Positions 9,107-18,168 of a DNA stretch of 64,000 bases are shown piece after piece. The notes beneath the pieces were generated by a model, which was given only the letters and a program-made list of their open reading frames with translations, ran no database searches and was not told the DNA's origin. Origin of the DNA: Anaerolineales bacterium (GTDB lineage: Bacteria > Chloroflexota > Anaerolineae > Anaerolineales > Villigracilaceae); assembly GCA_030583885.1 (NCBI GenBank), contig CP129480.1, forward strand, positions 558,001 to 622,000. The letters are read 5' to 3'. The first letter of the stretch is position 1. The number at the start of each line of letters is the position of its first letter. The position numbers and the translations under genes were made by a program.

Positions 9107-10501
9107 ATGCAAAACACCTTCACCCAACTCGATAACTTCGGACATTCGCTCAGCGCGCCGTCCTATCTCATCCAACCCAGATCCGCCGCGGAAATTTATT
9201 CCGCGTTCAAACTCGCAAGGAAAACGGGGCTTGCCGTAACAGCGCGGGGAGCCGGTCGCAGTTATAACGATGCCGCCTTGAACGGCGGCGGAATCATGCT
9301 GGATATGTCAGCGATGAACAGGATCACGAAATGGGATCAGGCAAGGGGTCAGGTGCGGTGCGAGCCCGGCGTCACACTGGAACAACTTTGGAAACAGGTC
9401 GAACCCGAAGGCTGGTGGCCGCCCGTTGTCTCCGGTACCATGAAGACCACGCTGGGCGGATGTCTTGCTGCGAACATTCACGGAAAAAACAATTTCAAAA
9501 TGGGCACGATCGGCGAACACGTAGTGGAGTTCACCGCCGTTCTGCCGACGGGCGCGGTGGTGACCTGCACGTCCACAAAGAATGCGGATTTGTTTTACGC
9601 GATGATCGGCGGATATGGATTGCTTGGCATTTTCACATCCATTACCCTGCAAATGAAGCGCATCCATTCCGGCCTGCTCACTGTGGACGCATGGCCCGTG
9701 CAGAATCTCGGCAGACAACTCTCCAGCCTGCACGATGGCGCGCCGAATTATGATTATATCGTCGGCTGGCTGGACTGTCTTGCGGGCGGCTCATCCCTCG
9801 GGCGCGGACAGATCCATGCCGCACGCTATGTGCATGAAGACGAGGACCCAAATCCGCAGGAGACGATGAAGATTCAAAATCAAATCCTGCCGCCGCGCAT
9901 CTTTGGTGTTTTTCCGAAGGCGCTGCTGCATTACTTCATGACCCCGTTTTTTAATAACCTGGGCACATGGGGGATCAACACCGCAAAATATATTGCGTCG
10001 TTGCGTAACCATACCTTTCGCCAGCCCCATGCGGCCTTTCATTTCCTTTTGGATTATGTCCCCGATTGGGAACTTTCCTACGGGCGCAAGGGATTGATCC
10101 AGTATCAATCCTTCCTTCCAAAAGAGACTGCCGAAGCTGCATGGACGGAAATGCTCAAGCTCTCGCTTAAGAACCGCCTGCCATCATACTTGGGAGTCAC
10201 CAAACGCCACCGCCCGGATAAATTCCTGCTTACGCATGCCGTGGACGGTTTCTCGCTCGCGATGGACTTCAAAGTGACCGATGGCAGCCGCGCAAAATTG
10301 CGCTCCATGCTGTTGGATTTCGACAGGATCGTGCTCGCCAATGGCGGGCGATTCTATTTTGCGAAGAACAGCGAAACCACAGCCGAGACGGCGCTTGCAT
10401 TTTATGGAAAAACCACAGTAGCCAAATTCAGGAAATTGAAAAAACGCTGCGACCCGAACGGACTGCTGGAATCGGATCTGTACCGAAGAATCTTCAAATA
10501 A
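9107..10501 (+). CDS. dprE1: DprE1-like FAD-dependent decaprenylphosphoryl-ribose oxidase
   Basis: A 464-residue FAD_binding_4/VAO-fold oxidoreductase. The FAD region includes RGAGRSYNDAALNGGG and GGCLAANIHGKNNFKMGTIG, both very similar to mycobacterial DprE1 as I recall it. The catalytic lysine of DprE1 (Lys418) is retained as Lys420 in FAKNSETTAET. The cysteine targeted by benzothiazinones (Cys387) aligns with Ala385 (GFSLAMDF). DprE1 oxidises the 2' hydroxyl of polyprenyl-phospho-ribose as the first half of an epimerisation completed by DprE2, which is encoded just upstream. A matching phosphoribosyltransferase is encoded at 37837. The substrate remains an inference. Confidence 0.8.
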   Translation: MQNTFTQLDNFGHSLSAPSYLIQPRSAAEIYSAFKLARKTGLAVTARGAGRSYNDAALNGGGIMLDMSAMNRITKWDQARGQVRCEPGVTLEQLWKQVEPEGWWPPVVSGTMKTTLGGCLAANIHGKNNFKMGTIGEHVVEFTAVLPTGAVVTCTSTKNADLFYAMIGGYGLLGIFTSITLQMKRIHSGLLTVDAWPVQNLGRQLSSLHDGAPNYDYIVGWLDCLAGGSSLGRGQIHAARYVHEDEDPNPQETMKIQNQILPPRIFGVFPKALLHYFMTPFFNNLGTWGINTAKYIASLRNHTFRQPHAAFHFLLDYVPDWELSYGRKGLIQYQSFLPKETAEAAWTEMLKLSLKNRLPSYLGVTKRHRPDKFLLTHAVDGFSLAMDFKVTDGSRAKLRSMLLDFDRIVLANGGRFYFAKNSETTAETALAFYGKTTVAKFRKLKKRCDPNGLLESDLYRRIFK

Positions 10502-10507
10502 TACATG

Positions 10508-10531
10508 CAGGGGCGGGGTTCCCCGCCCCTG
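10508..10531. repeat. GC-rich hairpin
   Basis: CAGGGGCGGGG and CCCCGCCCCTG form an 11-bp stem with a 2-nt TT loop, between the dprE1-like gene and lipB. It lacks a T tract. It may be a weak terminator or a dispersed repeat; a different hairpin of similar placement occurs at 27001-27052. Confidence 0.6.
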
Positions 10532-10545
10532 TGGACTTTAATGCT

Positions 10546-11274
10546 ATGAACCTCGATATTATTGATCTGGGTCTGATCGATTATGAACGTGCCTGGAAAT
10601 TGCAGGATGAATACGCGGCGGAGATTGCAGTGGGAAAACGCCCGCCGACCCTGCTTTTGCTTGAACACCCCCATGTTTATACATTCGGAAGAAAAGGCCG
10701 TGCCGGGAATTTGCTCTGGAATGAGGAACAGTTAAAACAAAAGGGCATCTCCATTCACTGGGTGGACCGCGGCGGCGACGTCACCTATCATGGCCCGGGA
10801 CAGCTGGTGGGCTATCCGCTTCTTCCGCTTGGAAAAGTAAACACAGACAATAAACTTCCCGAAGCCGATTATGTGGGTTACGTCCGTAAACTGGAGAAAA
10901 TGTTGATCGGGGCATTGATGCAGTTTGGGGTTGCGGCAGGCCAGCGCTCCGGTTTGACCGGGGTGTGGATCCAGGCCGATGTCCATTCACGCTGTCCGCG
11001 CTGCAAGCCCGAAGACAAGAAAAAGCCTGCGAAGATCGCGGCCATCGGCGTCAAGGTGGATGCGCGCGGAATCTCCCGTCACGGCTTTGCGTTGAATGTC
11101 AAGCCAGACATGGAATACTGGGATGGCATCATTGCCTGCGGTTTAAACGAGCCGCTGGTATCGCTGGCGGATCTGCTGGACCCCGGCCCTTCCGTGGAAC
11201 AGGCAAAAGAGAGGATAATTTCCTCATTTCACCAGATTTTTGAAGATGAACAAAAAGCCTCCTGCGTTTTGTAG
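10546..11274 (+). CDS. lipB: octanoyltransferase LipB
   Basis: A 242-residue LipB: RGGDVTYHGPGQLVGYPL contains the substrate loop, the IAAIGVKVD lysine and HGFALNV follow, and the catalytic cysteine is in IIACGLNEP. It transfers octanoate from acyl-carrier protein to lipoyl-dependent enzymes as the first step of lipoate synthesis. The start at 10546 gives the usual MNLDIIDLGLIDY opening; an earlier GTG at 10531 lies in a hairpin. Between GVWIQAD and KIAAIGV there is an insertion of roughly 18 residues with CPRC, absent from the LipB proteins I know. No lipA is adjacent. Confidence 0.93.
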   Translation: MNLDIIDLGLIDYERAWKLQDEYAAEIAVGKRPPTLLLLEHPHVYTFGRKGRAGNLLWNEEQLKQKGISIHWVDRGGDVTYHGPGQLVGYPLLPLGKVNTDNKLPEADYVGYVRKLEKMLIGALMQFGVAAGQRSGLTGVWIQADVHSRCPRCKPEDKKKPAKIAAIGVKVDARGISRHGFALNVKPDMEYWDGIIACGLNEPLVSLADLLDPGPSVEQAKERIISSFHQIFEDEQKASCVL

Positions 11275-11282
11275 GGGACTTT

Positions 11283-12290
11283 TTATTCTGCAACCACCCA
11301 GCGGTCACGCCCGCTGCTCTTTGCTTTATACATGGCATGGTCGGCGCGGTTGAGCAGTGTTTCCCATGTATCCTTGCCCGGACGAAATTGCGCCACACCG
11401 ATGCTCAGGGTGATTTTTACCGCGTGCTCCTTGACATGCATCACTTTTTTATGTGCCTGCTTGCACAAACGGGAGGCTTGCTCTGCGGCGGCGGTTATGC
11501 CCGAACTCGGCAGCAGGATTAGAAACTCCTCACCGCCATATCTTCCGACGATATCCGGAGTACGGACGCCTTCCCGCAATTGGTGGGCAACCTGTCTTAA
11601 TACCTGATCTCCTATGGGATGTCCGTGGGTATCATTCACCGCTTTGAAATTATCCACATCCACAAGAGAGATGGAAAGCGGCGTGTTATACCGTTCGGCA
11701 CGCAGTACCTCATCCTGTAATTCGCGGATGATCGCGCGGCGGTTGAGCAAAAAGGTCAGCGGATCGGTTTGGGAGACCTCCTTGGCCTGCGCGATCACCG
11801 CATTGAGTTCGACCTGTTTGCTGCGGGCGAGTTTTCTCATGGATTCACTTTTGGCATGGAATATATTCACCTGCCCGTTCAGGTCCTGGATTATTTCCTG
11901 TAATGTAATATCTGTTTCCATCTGCTCGGCAATGAACAGGGTGCGTCCGTCCTGGGCAGGAAAAAGGAAGCAGTTATAAAACACGGCGTGGCCCGCGCCG
12001 TCCGGGGGCAGTTGCACCGCCCAATGCGCCGCCGTTTTGTTCGTCAGTTTGGCCTGTAAAACATTTTTGTCCTTTTCTGAAAACAGGTCATTCAAACTGG
12101 CTGTTGACGGGAGCCTTCCCTTCCATGATTCAAAGGCGGAATTCCACGAAACCAGCGTGCCGTCGCTTTCCACAAGCGCCACCATGGCTTGTATGGTTTC
12201 GAAGATTGTTTCCACATCTTGTGTGGTCATGATTTCCGCAAGCTTTTTCATGGATTCAATTTTAATGTATTCGCCCTGTTTTTTGCCCAC
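11283..12290 (-). CDS. PAS-like diguanylate cyclase with canonical GGEEF
   Basis: A 335-residue protein: a PAS-like sensor (residues about 25-130), a coiled linker (130-170) and a GGDEF domain. The active loop GGEEF is at 252-256 and the RxxD inhibitory site RTPD at 243-246. It synthesises cyclic di-GMP and is probably feedback-inhibited. The start codon is GTG at 12290; weaker alternatives are internal ATGs at residues 14 and 21. It is convergent with lipB and shares a weak AAAAAG/CTTTTT hairpin at 11251-11285. This is the second such enzyme within 5 kb. Confidence 0.9.
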   Translation of the reverse strand: MGKKQGEYIKIESMKKLAEIMTTQDVETIFETIQAMVALVESDGTLVSWNSAFESWKGRLPSTASLNDLFSEKDKNVLQAKLTNKTAAHWAVQLPPDGAGHAVFYNCFLFPAQDGRTLFIAEQMETDITLQEIIQDLNGQVNIFHAKSESMRKLARSKQVELNAVIAQAKEVSQTDPLTFLLNRRAIIRELQDEVLRAERYNTPLSISLVDVDNFKAVNDTHGHPIGDQVLRQVAHQLREGVRTPDIVGRYGGEEFLILLPSSGITAAAEQASRLCKQAHKKVMHVKEHAVKITLSIGVAQFRPGKDTWETLLNRADHAMYKAKSSGRDRWVVAE

Positions 12291-12312
12291 CTTACAAATT
12301 TAGCAACCCGCA

Positions 12313-14067
12313 TCATCTTGCCCCTTTTCTCCCGAACTGGCGTTCAAGCATGTCCACTGAGAGATGGACCATGGTCGGTCTGCCATGCGGACATGTCCGC
12401 GGCGACTGGCAGGCTTCGAGATCGTTCAACAGGCTGCGCTGTTCCTCGCTCGTGAGTGTCTGTCCGCCTTTGACTGCCAGTCGTTTGCAGACTCTGGCCG
12501 CAAGCCGCGCCTCCACCTGCGCCTGTAATGGAGTCTCGTCCTCTTCAAAATCCTCCACCAAAGCCCTCAGCGCGGATGCAGGGTCGCCGCCCGAGAATAG
12601 GATTGGCATCGCGCGCACTTGAAAGGTATTCGTACCGAACTCTTCCACTTCAAAGCCGAAATGATTTAAGAACGGCAATTGCCCTGTCAATATTTTCGCC
12701 GATTGAGGCGGCAGTGTGACAACTTGCGGGGCAAGCAACGCCTGTGACGGGATGCTTTTATTTTCCCGCTGCGCCATCAATTTCTCGAACAACACCCGCT
12801 CATGCGCCGCGTGTTGATCGATCAGATACAAACCATCCGGACCCTCCGCCGCCAGATACGTTGAGCCGATCTGCCCAATGAGACGCAATAAAGGCACGCC
12901 GGTTGAGAACGACCTTTGATCCTTCGGCTCGTCCCTGCTCACTGATAACGGCTCACTGCCCATCATCGCCGCTCCACCATCCGCCGTCGAAGATGCAATC
13001 GACCAATCGATCCCGATCTCCCTCGGTTCCGCAGGTGCGGGCCGTGAACCCCACAACTGCGGTGAAACGGATGGGACGGGAGTGTACGCCAGCAGGGCCT
13101 TGCGCGTTGAACGCTGTACAAAACTAAACACCTTATCCTGGCTTCTAAAACGGACTTCCGCCTTGGTGGGATGCACATTTACATCCACATCCTCGGGCGC
13201 AATTTCCAGGAACAAGGCGCTCAGTGGATAGCGTCCCACCATCAACAGGGTGTGATACGCCTGCAAGAGCGCGGAGTTCAACGAGACATCCTGCACCCAG
13301 CGGCCATTGATGAAGAAGGTGATCTCCCGGCGATTGGAACGTGTAAGTGAGGTTGGGCTGATGAAACCGGATAAGGCCAGCCCCTCCTCGGAGGCCATCA
13401 CTTCGAGCATTTGCCTGGCAACATCCACACCGTACAATGCTGCGAGAATCGCACGCCGATCCCCGTCGCCGGCGGTTTGCAATGTCGCTTGTTTACCGTC
13501 CGTCACTTTAAAACGGACATTCGGATATGCCAGTGCGTACCGCGTGACCAGCGCATCAATGGCACGGCGTTCGGTCGTATCGGTTTTTAAGAATTTCAAA
13601 CGCGCGGGCACGTTGTAAAACAGATTTTCCACACGCACCACCGTTCCCACTGGTGCACCGGCTTTTTCAACGTTTGCGGATATTCCGCCATCCACCCGCA
13701 AGCGCGCGCCCTCCTTTGAAGACTCCACGCGGGATGTGATGGTCATGTGTGAGATGGAGCCAATGGAAGCCAGCGCTTCGCCTCGGAATCCCAGGGTCTG
13801 GATGTGGAACAAGTCTTCGGACTGAATCAGTTTCGAGGTCGCATGACGCGAGGCGGCCAGTTCCAATTCGGCAGCGGGGATGCCGTGCCCGTCATCCGCC
13901 ACTTCGATCAGGGTCCTGCCCGCAGCCTCAATGGAAATGGAGATGTTTTTCGCGTCCGCGTCCAACGCATTTTCGACCAGTTCCTTTACGACCGAAGCGG
14001 GACGCTCCACCACTTCACCGGCGGCAATCTGGGACGAGACTTCGGAGGAGAGCAATCGAATGGACAT
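12313..14067 (-). CDS. mutL: DNA mismatch repair protein MutL
   Basis: A 584-residue MutL. The N-terminal GHKL ATPase motifs are present (ELVENALDADA, DDGHGI, GFRGEALASI). The C-terminal domain keeps the endonuclease motif DQHAAHERVLFE, plus CPHGRP and the QFGR end, so this MutL should nick DNA itself, as in bacteria lacking MutH. It couples MutS mismatch recognition to strand removal. The start MSIRLLSSEV is six bases after TATAAT (14074-14079) and has no Shine-Dalgarno, implying a leaderless mRNA. It is transcribed divergently from the HAD gene. No mutS is adjacent. Confidence 0.95.
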   Translation of the reverse strand: MSIRLLSSEVSSQIAAGEVVERPASVVKELVENALDADAKNISISIEAAGRTLIEVADDGHGIPAAELELAASRHATSKLIQSEDLFHIQTLGFRGEALASIGSISHMTITSRVESSKEGARLRVDGGISANVEKAGAPVGTVVRVENLFYNVPARLKFLKTDTTERRAIDALVTRYALAYPNVRFKVTDGKQATLQTAGDGDRRAILAALYGVDVARQMLEVMASEEGLALSGFISPTSLTRSNRREITFFINGRWVQDVSLNSALLQAYHTLLMVGRYPLSALFLEIAPEDVDVNVHPTKAEVRFRSQDKVFSFVQRSTRKALLAYTPVPSVSPQLWGSRPAPAEPREIGIDWSIASSTADGGAAMMGSEPLSVSRDEPKDQRSFSTGVPLLRLIGQIGSTYLAAEGPDGLYLIDQHAAHERVLFEKLMAQRENKSIPSQALLAPQVVTLPPQSAKILTGQLPFLNHFGFEVEEFGTNTFQVRAMPILFSGGDPASALRALVEDFEEDETPLQAQVEARLAARVCKRLAVKGGQTLTSEEQRSLLNDLEACQSPRTCPHGRPTMVHLSVDMLERQFGRKGAR

Positions 14068-14073
14068 GGCGCG

Positions 14074-14119
14074 ATTATACCCACGACACACGCAATTTGC
14101 GGGCAGGGTATTATATAAT
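14074..14119. promoter_or_regulatory. divergent leaderless promoters for mutL and the HAD gene
   Basis: TATAAT on the minus strand (14079 to 14074) lies six bases before the mutL ATG. TATAAT on the plus strand (14114-14119) lies eight bases before the ATG at 14128. Neither gene has a Shine-Dalgarno, so transcription probably begins at or next to each start codon. Confidence 0.65.
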
Positions 14120-14127
14120 CACACCCA

Positions 14128-14775
14128 ATGCGATTCACCACCATTTTTTTCGACCTCGACGACACCTTGTATCCGCCCACCACAGGGTTGTGGCAGGCCA
14201 TCAAACAGCGCATGAACGAATACATGCGCGGGCATTTGAACGTTCCCGAAGATCAAATCGGGGCTTTGCGCGAAAAATATTTTCTGGAATATGGGACCAC
14301 CATGCGCGGCTTGCAGGCAAACCACAGGATCGATACGAATGAATTCCTCGCCTATGTGCATAACCTGCCGCTGGGCGAGTACCTCACCCCCAACCCGGCC
14401 CTGCGCTCGGCCATCGCCTCCCTTCCAACCCGCAACCTGATCTTTACAAACGCAGACAGGGCCCACGCCCAACGCGTGTTGACTGTGCTTGAGCTTGCCG
14501 ACCTGTTCGACACCATTGTGGATGTGAACGCCGTCGCGCCATATTGCAAGCCGATGCCCGAATCGTTCCAGATCGCCATGGAATTCGCAGGCGAAACCGA
14601 CCCGTCGAAATGCGTGATGATCGACGACATCCGCCGCACCACGCGCGCCGCGCGTGAAGCGGGCATGTTCAGCATTTTGTATAACGGTTCATTTGCCGAC
14701 GGCGATGCAGACGCACAGCTGCTGGATTGGAATGAATTGAAGGATGTTTTGGAGAACCGCCATGGAAACCGGTAA
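14128..14775 (+). CDS. HAD-family hydrolase, pyrimidine 5'-nucleotidase-like
   Basis: A 215-residue haloacid dehalogenase-type phosphatase. Motif I is FFDLDDTLYPP, motif II IFTNAD, motif III lysine KPMPESF, and motif IV MIDDI, all intact. The motif I and cap pattern resemble pyrimidine 5'-nucleotidase (Sdt1-like) enzymes that dephosphorylate UMP or CMP. TATAAT ends eight bases before the ATG and there is no Shine-Dalgarno. The downstream 80-residue membrane protein overlaps its 3' end by 14 bp and is probably co-translated. Confidence 0.88.
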   Translation: MRFTTIFFDLDDTLYPPTTGLWQAIKQRMNEYMRGHLNVPEDQIGALREKYFLEYGTTMRGLQANHRIDTNEFLAYVHNLPLGEYLTPNPALRSAIASLPTRNLIFTNADRAHAQRVLTVLELADLFDTIVDVNAVAPYCKPMPESFQIAMEFAGETDPSKCVMIDDIRRTTRAAREAGMFSILYNGSFADGDADAQLLDWNELKDVLENRHGNR

Positions 14776-15004
14776 TGCCATGATTGGCGCATTGATATTT
14801 ATCGTCCTGGTCGTCGGCGTGAATTTCATCATGTACGTCATTGTGCGGGGCGCATTTCGCCATGATAAAAAAGATCCTTTGGAGAGGCTGACCCATTCCC
14901 TGAAAACCACCTCAAAAAAGGAGGGCGAGTCCATGCATGAACTGCGCCGCAGGATCCTGGAGCTGGAGAGAAGTAAGAAAGGCCCGACAGGCGATTCTGA
15001 ATAA
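14762..15004 (+). CDS. small single-pass membrane protein
   Basis: An 80-residue protein. One transmembrane helix (about residues 5-30, ending VNFIMYVIVRGAF) is followed by a charged, probably coiled-coil cytoplasmic tail rich in Lys, Glu and Arg. The start METGNAM is preferred because GGAG lies seven bases upstream, inside the preceding HAD gene. I do not recognise a family. The coupling to the phosphatase gene suggests co-expression only. Confidence 0.7.
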   Translation: METGNAMIGALIFIVLVVGVNFIMYVIVRGAFRHDKKDPLERLTHSLKTTSKKEGESMHELRRRILELERSKKGPTGDSE

Positions 15005-15101
15005 GTGACCCGTTTCTTACACTACTCGTACAAGGAATTCAGCAATCTTTAATCCATGAGTGGTATCTTTCCTGATATCTTGAGCCGAATTGGAGGCCGT
15101 T

Positions 15102-16364
15102 GTGAATAAAACCTTAAAGTATATTTTTCTCGTTCTGGTCATTGTTGTAATTGCGCTTGGTTCGTTTGCGGGCGGCTTTGTGACCGGGCATCTCATGCCC
15201 TTTGCGAATATGCCCGCCTTCCAGCAACCCCCCGCAGAGGTACAGACTGCCGCCACTTCCCCCGCACAGCAGGCCGCCACACCGGAAGAATTGCAGACCC
15301 TCTTTGCGCCGTTCTGGGAAGCGTGGAACCTTGTCCAAAACAATTATGTGGACCAGCCCGTGGACGATGTGGCGCTCATGCGCGGCGCGATCAAGGGCAT
15401 GATGGAGGCCCTCGGCGACGAACATTCCTCGTACATGGATCCCGAAAGCTATGAACAAGCCAATGCAAGTCTCGACGGTGAATATGAAGGCATCGGCGCG
15501 TATGTGGATACGACCACGAAATACCTCACCATTACCAGCCCCATGCCCGGTTCCCCCGCAGAAAAAGCCGGTCTATTGCCCGGTGATCAGATCGTGGCCA
15601 TTGACGGCGAGGATATGACAGACATTGACGCCGAGGTTGCCCGTCTCAAGGTGATCGGTCCCGCCAACACAGTTGTCCAGCTCACCATCCTGCGCGAAGG
15701 CGTCGCTGAACTGCTCGAGTTCGATGTGACCCGCGCGAGGATTACGGTTGCATCTGCCAGCGGCGAAATGCTCGAGAACGATATTGCCTACATTCAGGTC
15801 ACCACCTTTGGCTCAAAGACAACCCCTGAATTGCTCGCCACGCTTACCGACCTGATGGCGCAAAACCCCAAAGGCATCATCCTCGATCTGCGCAATAACG
15901 GCGGCGGATTTTTATCCACCTCCGTGGAAGTCACTTCGCAATTCCTTTCGGGCGGTGTTGTGCTGTATGAACAATATGGTGACGGGACCCGTACGACCTA
16001 CGAAGCCATAGCAGGCGGTCTTGCGACGGACGAGGATATTCCCTTGCTCGTGCTCATCAATGAAGGATCCGCCTCCGCCTCCGAGATTGTGGCGGGCGCA
16101 TTGCAGGATTCGGGCCGCGCAAAGCTTGTCGGCATGGTGTCCTATGGAAAAGGTTCCGTCCAAAACTGGGTGCCTCTTTCCGGTGAGAACGGTGCGATCC
16201 GTGTCACGATCGCCAAATGGCTTACACCGAACGAAAATACCATCCACAAAATCGGGCTCACCCCGGATTACGAAGCGGACATGACCCTCGAAGACCGCCA
16301 GGCGGGGGAAGATCCGCAGCTGGACGAGGCTGTCAGAATTTTGCTTGAAATGATTGGTAATTAA
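15102..16364 (+). CDS. carboxyl-terminal processing protease (S41, CtpA-like)
   Basis: A 420-residue protease with an N-terminal membrane anchor (YIFLVLVIVVIALGSFAGGF), a PDZ domain (about residues 120-205, around YEGIGAYV and ITSPMPGSPAEKAG) and an S41 catalytic domain. The nucleophile serine lies in EGSASASEIVAGAL and the general-base lysine in SYGKGSVQN. It should act outside the membrane, trimming proteins from the C-terminus. The start is GTG at 15102 with GGAGG five bases upstream. The next gene, a second membrane protease, follows after 18 bp, so the two probably form an operon. Confidence 0.93.
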   Translation: MNKTLKYIFLVLVIVVIALGSFAGGFVTGHLMPFANMPAFQQPPAEVQTAATSPAQQAATPEELQTLFAPFWEAWNLVQNNYVDQPVDDVALMRGAIKGMMEALGDEHSSYMDPESYEQANASLDGEYEGIGAYVDTTTKYLTITSPMPGSPAEKAGLLPGDQIVAIDGEDMTDIDAEVARLKVIGPANTVVQLTILREGVAELLEFDVTRARITVASASGEMLENDIAYIQVTTFGSKTTPELLATLTDLMAQNPKGIILDLRNNGGGFLSTSVEVTSQFLSGGVVLYEQYGDGTRTTYEAIAGGLATDEDIPLLVLINEGSASASEIVAGALQDSGRAKLVGMVSYGKGSVQNWVPLSGENGAIRVTIAKWLTPNENTIHKIGLTPDYEADMTLEDRQAGEDPQLDEAVRILLEMIGN

Positions 16365-16382
16365 ACAAAAGGAGCATAGAAC

Positions 16383-17075
16383 ATGTTTTTTCTGGACCCC
16401 AACTACCTAATCTTCATGATCCCCGCCTTCATCCTCATGGCAATCACGTCATGGTATGTAAAGGCGGCCTATAACAAATGGAGCCGGGTGCCGGCCCGCA
16501 GCCGACTGACCGGCGCACAAGCCGCGCAGAGGCTCATGTCCACCGGTGGCGTGTATGGCGTGCAACTTCAAGGCGTGGCCGGCGACCTGACGGATCATTA
16601 CGACCCGCGCAACAAAACACTCTTCCTTTCGAACGGAGTGGCAAACGGCGCGTCGGTTGCCTCGCTTGCGATTGCCGCGCACGAACTGGGCCATGCCCAG
16701 CAGGATGCAGAGGATTACTTTCCCATGCGCCTGCGCGGCTTCATGGTGCCGATGGTAAACATTGGCTCGAACCTCGGCTGGATTTTGATCCTGATTGGCC
16801 TGTTCATCGGCTGGACGGGACTGGCCTGGCTTGGTGTGATCGTCTTCTCCGGCGGCGCGCTTTTTGCGCTTGCCACCCTGCCCGTGGAATTCGACGCATC
16901 CGCCCGCGCGAAACGCCTGCTTGCCCAAAGCGGCATCATCCAATCTGACGAGGAGATGCGCGGCGTGAACAGCGTCCTCAACGCCGCCGCACTGACCTAT
17001 GTGGCGGGTCTTGTCACTGCCATCCTGCAATTGCTCTACTATGTTTCCTTGATCAGCGGCAGAAGCAGGGATTAA
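16383..17075 (+). CDS. zinc-dependent membrane metallopeptidase, YugP family
   Basis: A 230-residue protein with an N-terminal helix, the zinc motif HELGHAQQD inside AIAAHELGHA, and three more transmembrane helices. This architecture matches the YugP/Zn_peptidase_2 family, whose substrates are not known. The later EFDASARAK supplies a plausible third zinc ligand. GGAG lies eight bases before the ATG. It ends at a strong hairpin terminator, closing a two-gene protease operon with the CtpA-like gene. Confidence 0.9.
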   Translation: MFFLDPNYLIFMIPAFILMAITSWYVKAAYNKWSRVPARSRLTGAQAAQRLMSTGGVYGVQLQGVAGDLTDHYDPRNKTLFLSNGVANGASVASLAIAAHELGHAQQDAEDYFPMRLRGFMVPMVNIGSNLGWILILIGLFIGWTGLAWLGVIVFSGGALFALATLPVEFDASARAKRLLAQSGIIQSDEEMRGVNSVLNAAALTYVAGLVTAILQLLYYVSLISGRSRD

Positions 17076-17095
17076 CCGCTGCGGCCATGGAACGA

Positions 17096-17125
17096 TAAGA
17101 GGGCAGGCTTTTGCCTGCCCTCTTA
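17096..17125 (+). terminator. intrinsic terminator after the protease operon
   Basis: A 13-bp perfect stem (TAAGAGGGCAGGC with its complement) and a TTTT loop, followed by TTTTG. It lies 21 bp downstream of the YugP-like gene and just before the TATAAT of the next gene. Confidence 0.85.
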
Positions 17126-17146
17126 TTTTGTGTATAATCCTCACCA

Positions 17147-18166
17147 ATGAAAAAATTTATTGTTGTGGTGATCCTGTTTCTGGGAATTGCAGTGGTGGCG
17201 CTCAGTTTAAGCGAACTTGAAACCCTGCTCGAAACACTCCAGCGCGCGAGTTTAAGGTTCTTTTTCCTGGCGATCCTCGTACAGTTCCTGTGGTTTTACA
17301 CCAGCGGGCGCATGTATCAGTCCATTTTTCATTTGCTCGGCGTGCACGAATCGATCCTCACGTTGAGCCGCATTGCCGTCGCGGCGAACTTTGTCAACGT
17401 GGTCGCACCCACTGCGGGCGTGGGAGGAGTCGCGCTTTTCGCGTCCGAAGCACGCCGCCGCGGACATCCCGCCGGCAAAGCGACCGTCGCCGCTGCGTTA
17501 TTCCTCCTGCTCGACCAGGCCGCATTCCTGGTCGTCCTCGCACTGGGATTGATCGTGCTGTTCCGCCGCAACGACCTGGATGCGGGCGAAATATCGGCCT
17601 CGCTTTTTTTGTTCTGCATTGCGCTTGTGTATGCCTTTGTTCTATATCTTGGTTATCGTTCAGAGAGGAGATTGGGGAACCTGCTGGCGAAGGTCGCGCG
17701 CGCGATCAACCGGGTTGTAAAATTTTTTCGCAAGAAGGAATACCTGAGCGAGGTGCGCGCATATGCGTTTGCACATGAAGTTGCGGATGGTTTCTCCGGC
17801 CTGACCGAAAAACCGTCCAGCCTGATGCGGCCCATCCTGTGGGGTATTTTCAACAAGACCCTGTTGATGTTGATTTTGAGCTTTTGCTTTTTATCTTTTC
17901 GAGTCCCGTTCTCCGCGGGGACGATCATCGCCGGCTTTTCCATTGCCTATCTTTTTTTGATCGTTTCCCCCACACCTTCCGGCATTGGAATTGTGGAAGG
18001 TGTCATGCCGCTGGCCCTGGCTTCCCTGCGCGTCAACTGGAGTCAGGCGGTCGTCATCACGCTCACGTATCGCGCAGTCACCTTTTGGATTCCGTTGATG
18101 GTCGGCGCCTGGGCGTTCCGCTCATTGCATACCGAAGCAAGCCTGCCGCAAAAAAGCACATCTTAA
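17147..18166 (+). CDS. flippase-like membrane protein (UPF0104/LPG synthase TM domain)
   Basis: A 339-residue protein with seven or eight transmembrane helices matching the lysylphosphatidylglycerol-synthase membrane-domain family: AANFVNVVAPTAGVGGVALF near the N-terminus and LFLIVSPTPSGIGIVEGVM near the C-terminus. Members flip or transfer lipid-linked groups. The soluble aminoacyl-transfer domain of MprF is absent. TATAAT (17133-17138) lies eight bases before the ATG with no Shine-Dalgarno. The helicase gene begins three bases after its stop. A role in moving a polyprenyl-linked sugar is possible but not shown. Confidence 0.85.
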   Translation: MKKFIVVVILFLGIAVVALSLSELETLLETLQRASLRFFFLAILVQFLWFYTSGRMYQSIFHLLGVHESILTLSRIAVAANFVNVVAPTAGVGGVALFASEARRRGHPAGKATVAAALFLLLDQAAFLVVLALGLIVLFRRNDLDAGEISASLFLFCIALVYAFVLYLGYRSERRLGNLLAKVARAINRVVKFFRKKEYLSEVRAYAFAHEVADGFSGLTEKPSSLMRPILWGIFNKTLLMLILSFCFLSFRVPFSAGTIIAGFSIAYLFLIVSPTPSGIGIVEGVMPLALASLRVNWSQAVVITLTYRAVTFWIPLMVGAWAFRSLHTEASLPQKSTS

Positions 18167-18168
18167 AC

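Noticed and set aside
8339..9175. Minus-strand frame of about 278 codons opposite the DprE2-like gene
   Set aside because: The plus-strand short-chain dehydrogenase has all its motifs; the antisense frame has none.
17839..18168. Upstream extension of the helicase frame
   Set aside because: These 110 codons lie inside the flippase-like gene and do not resemble helicase sequence; the TTG at 18169 fits the gene boundary better.
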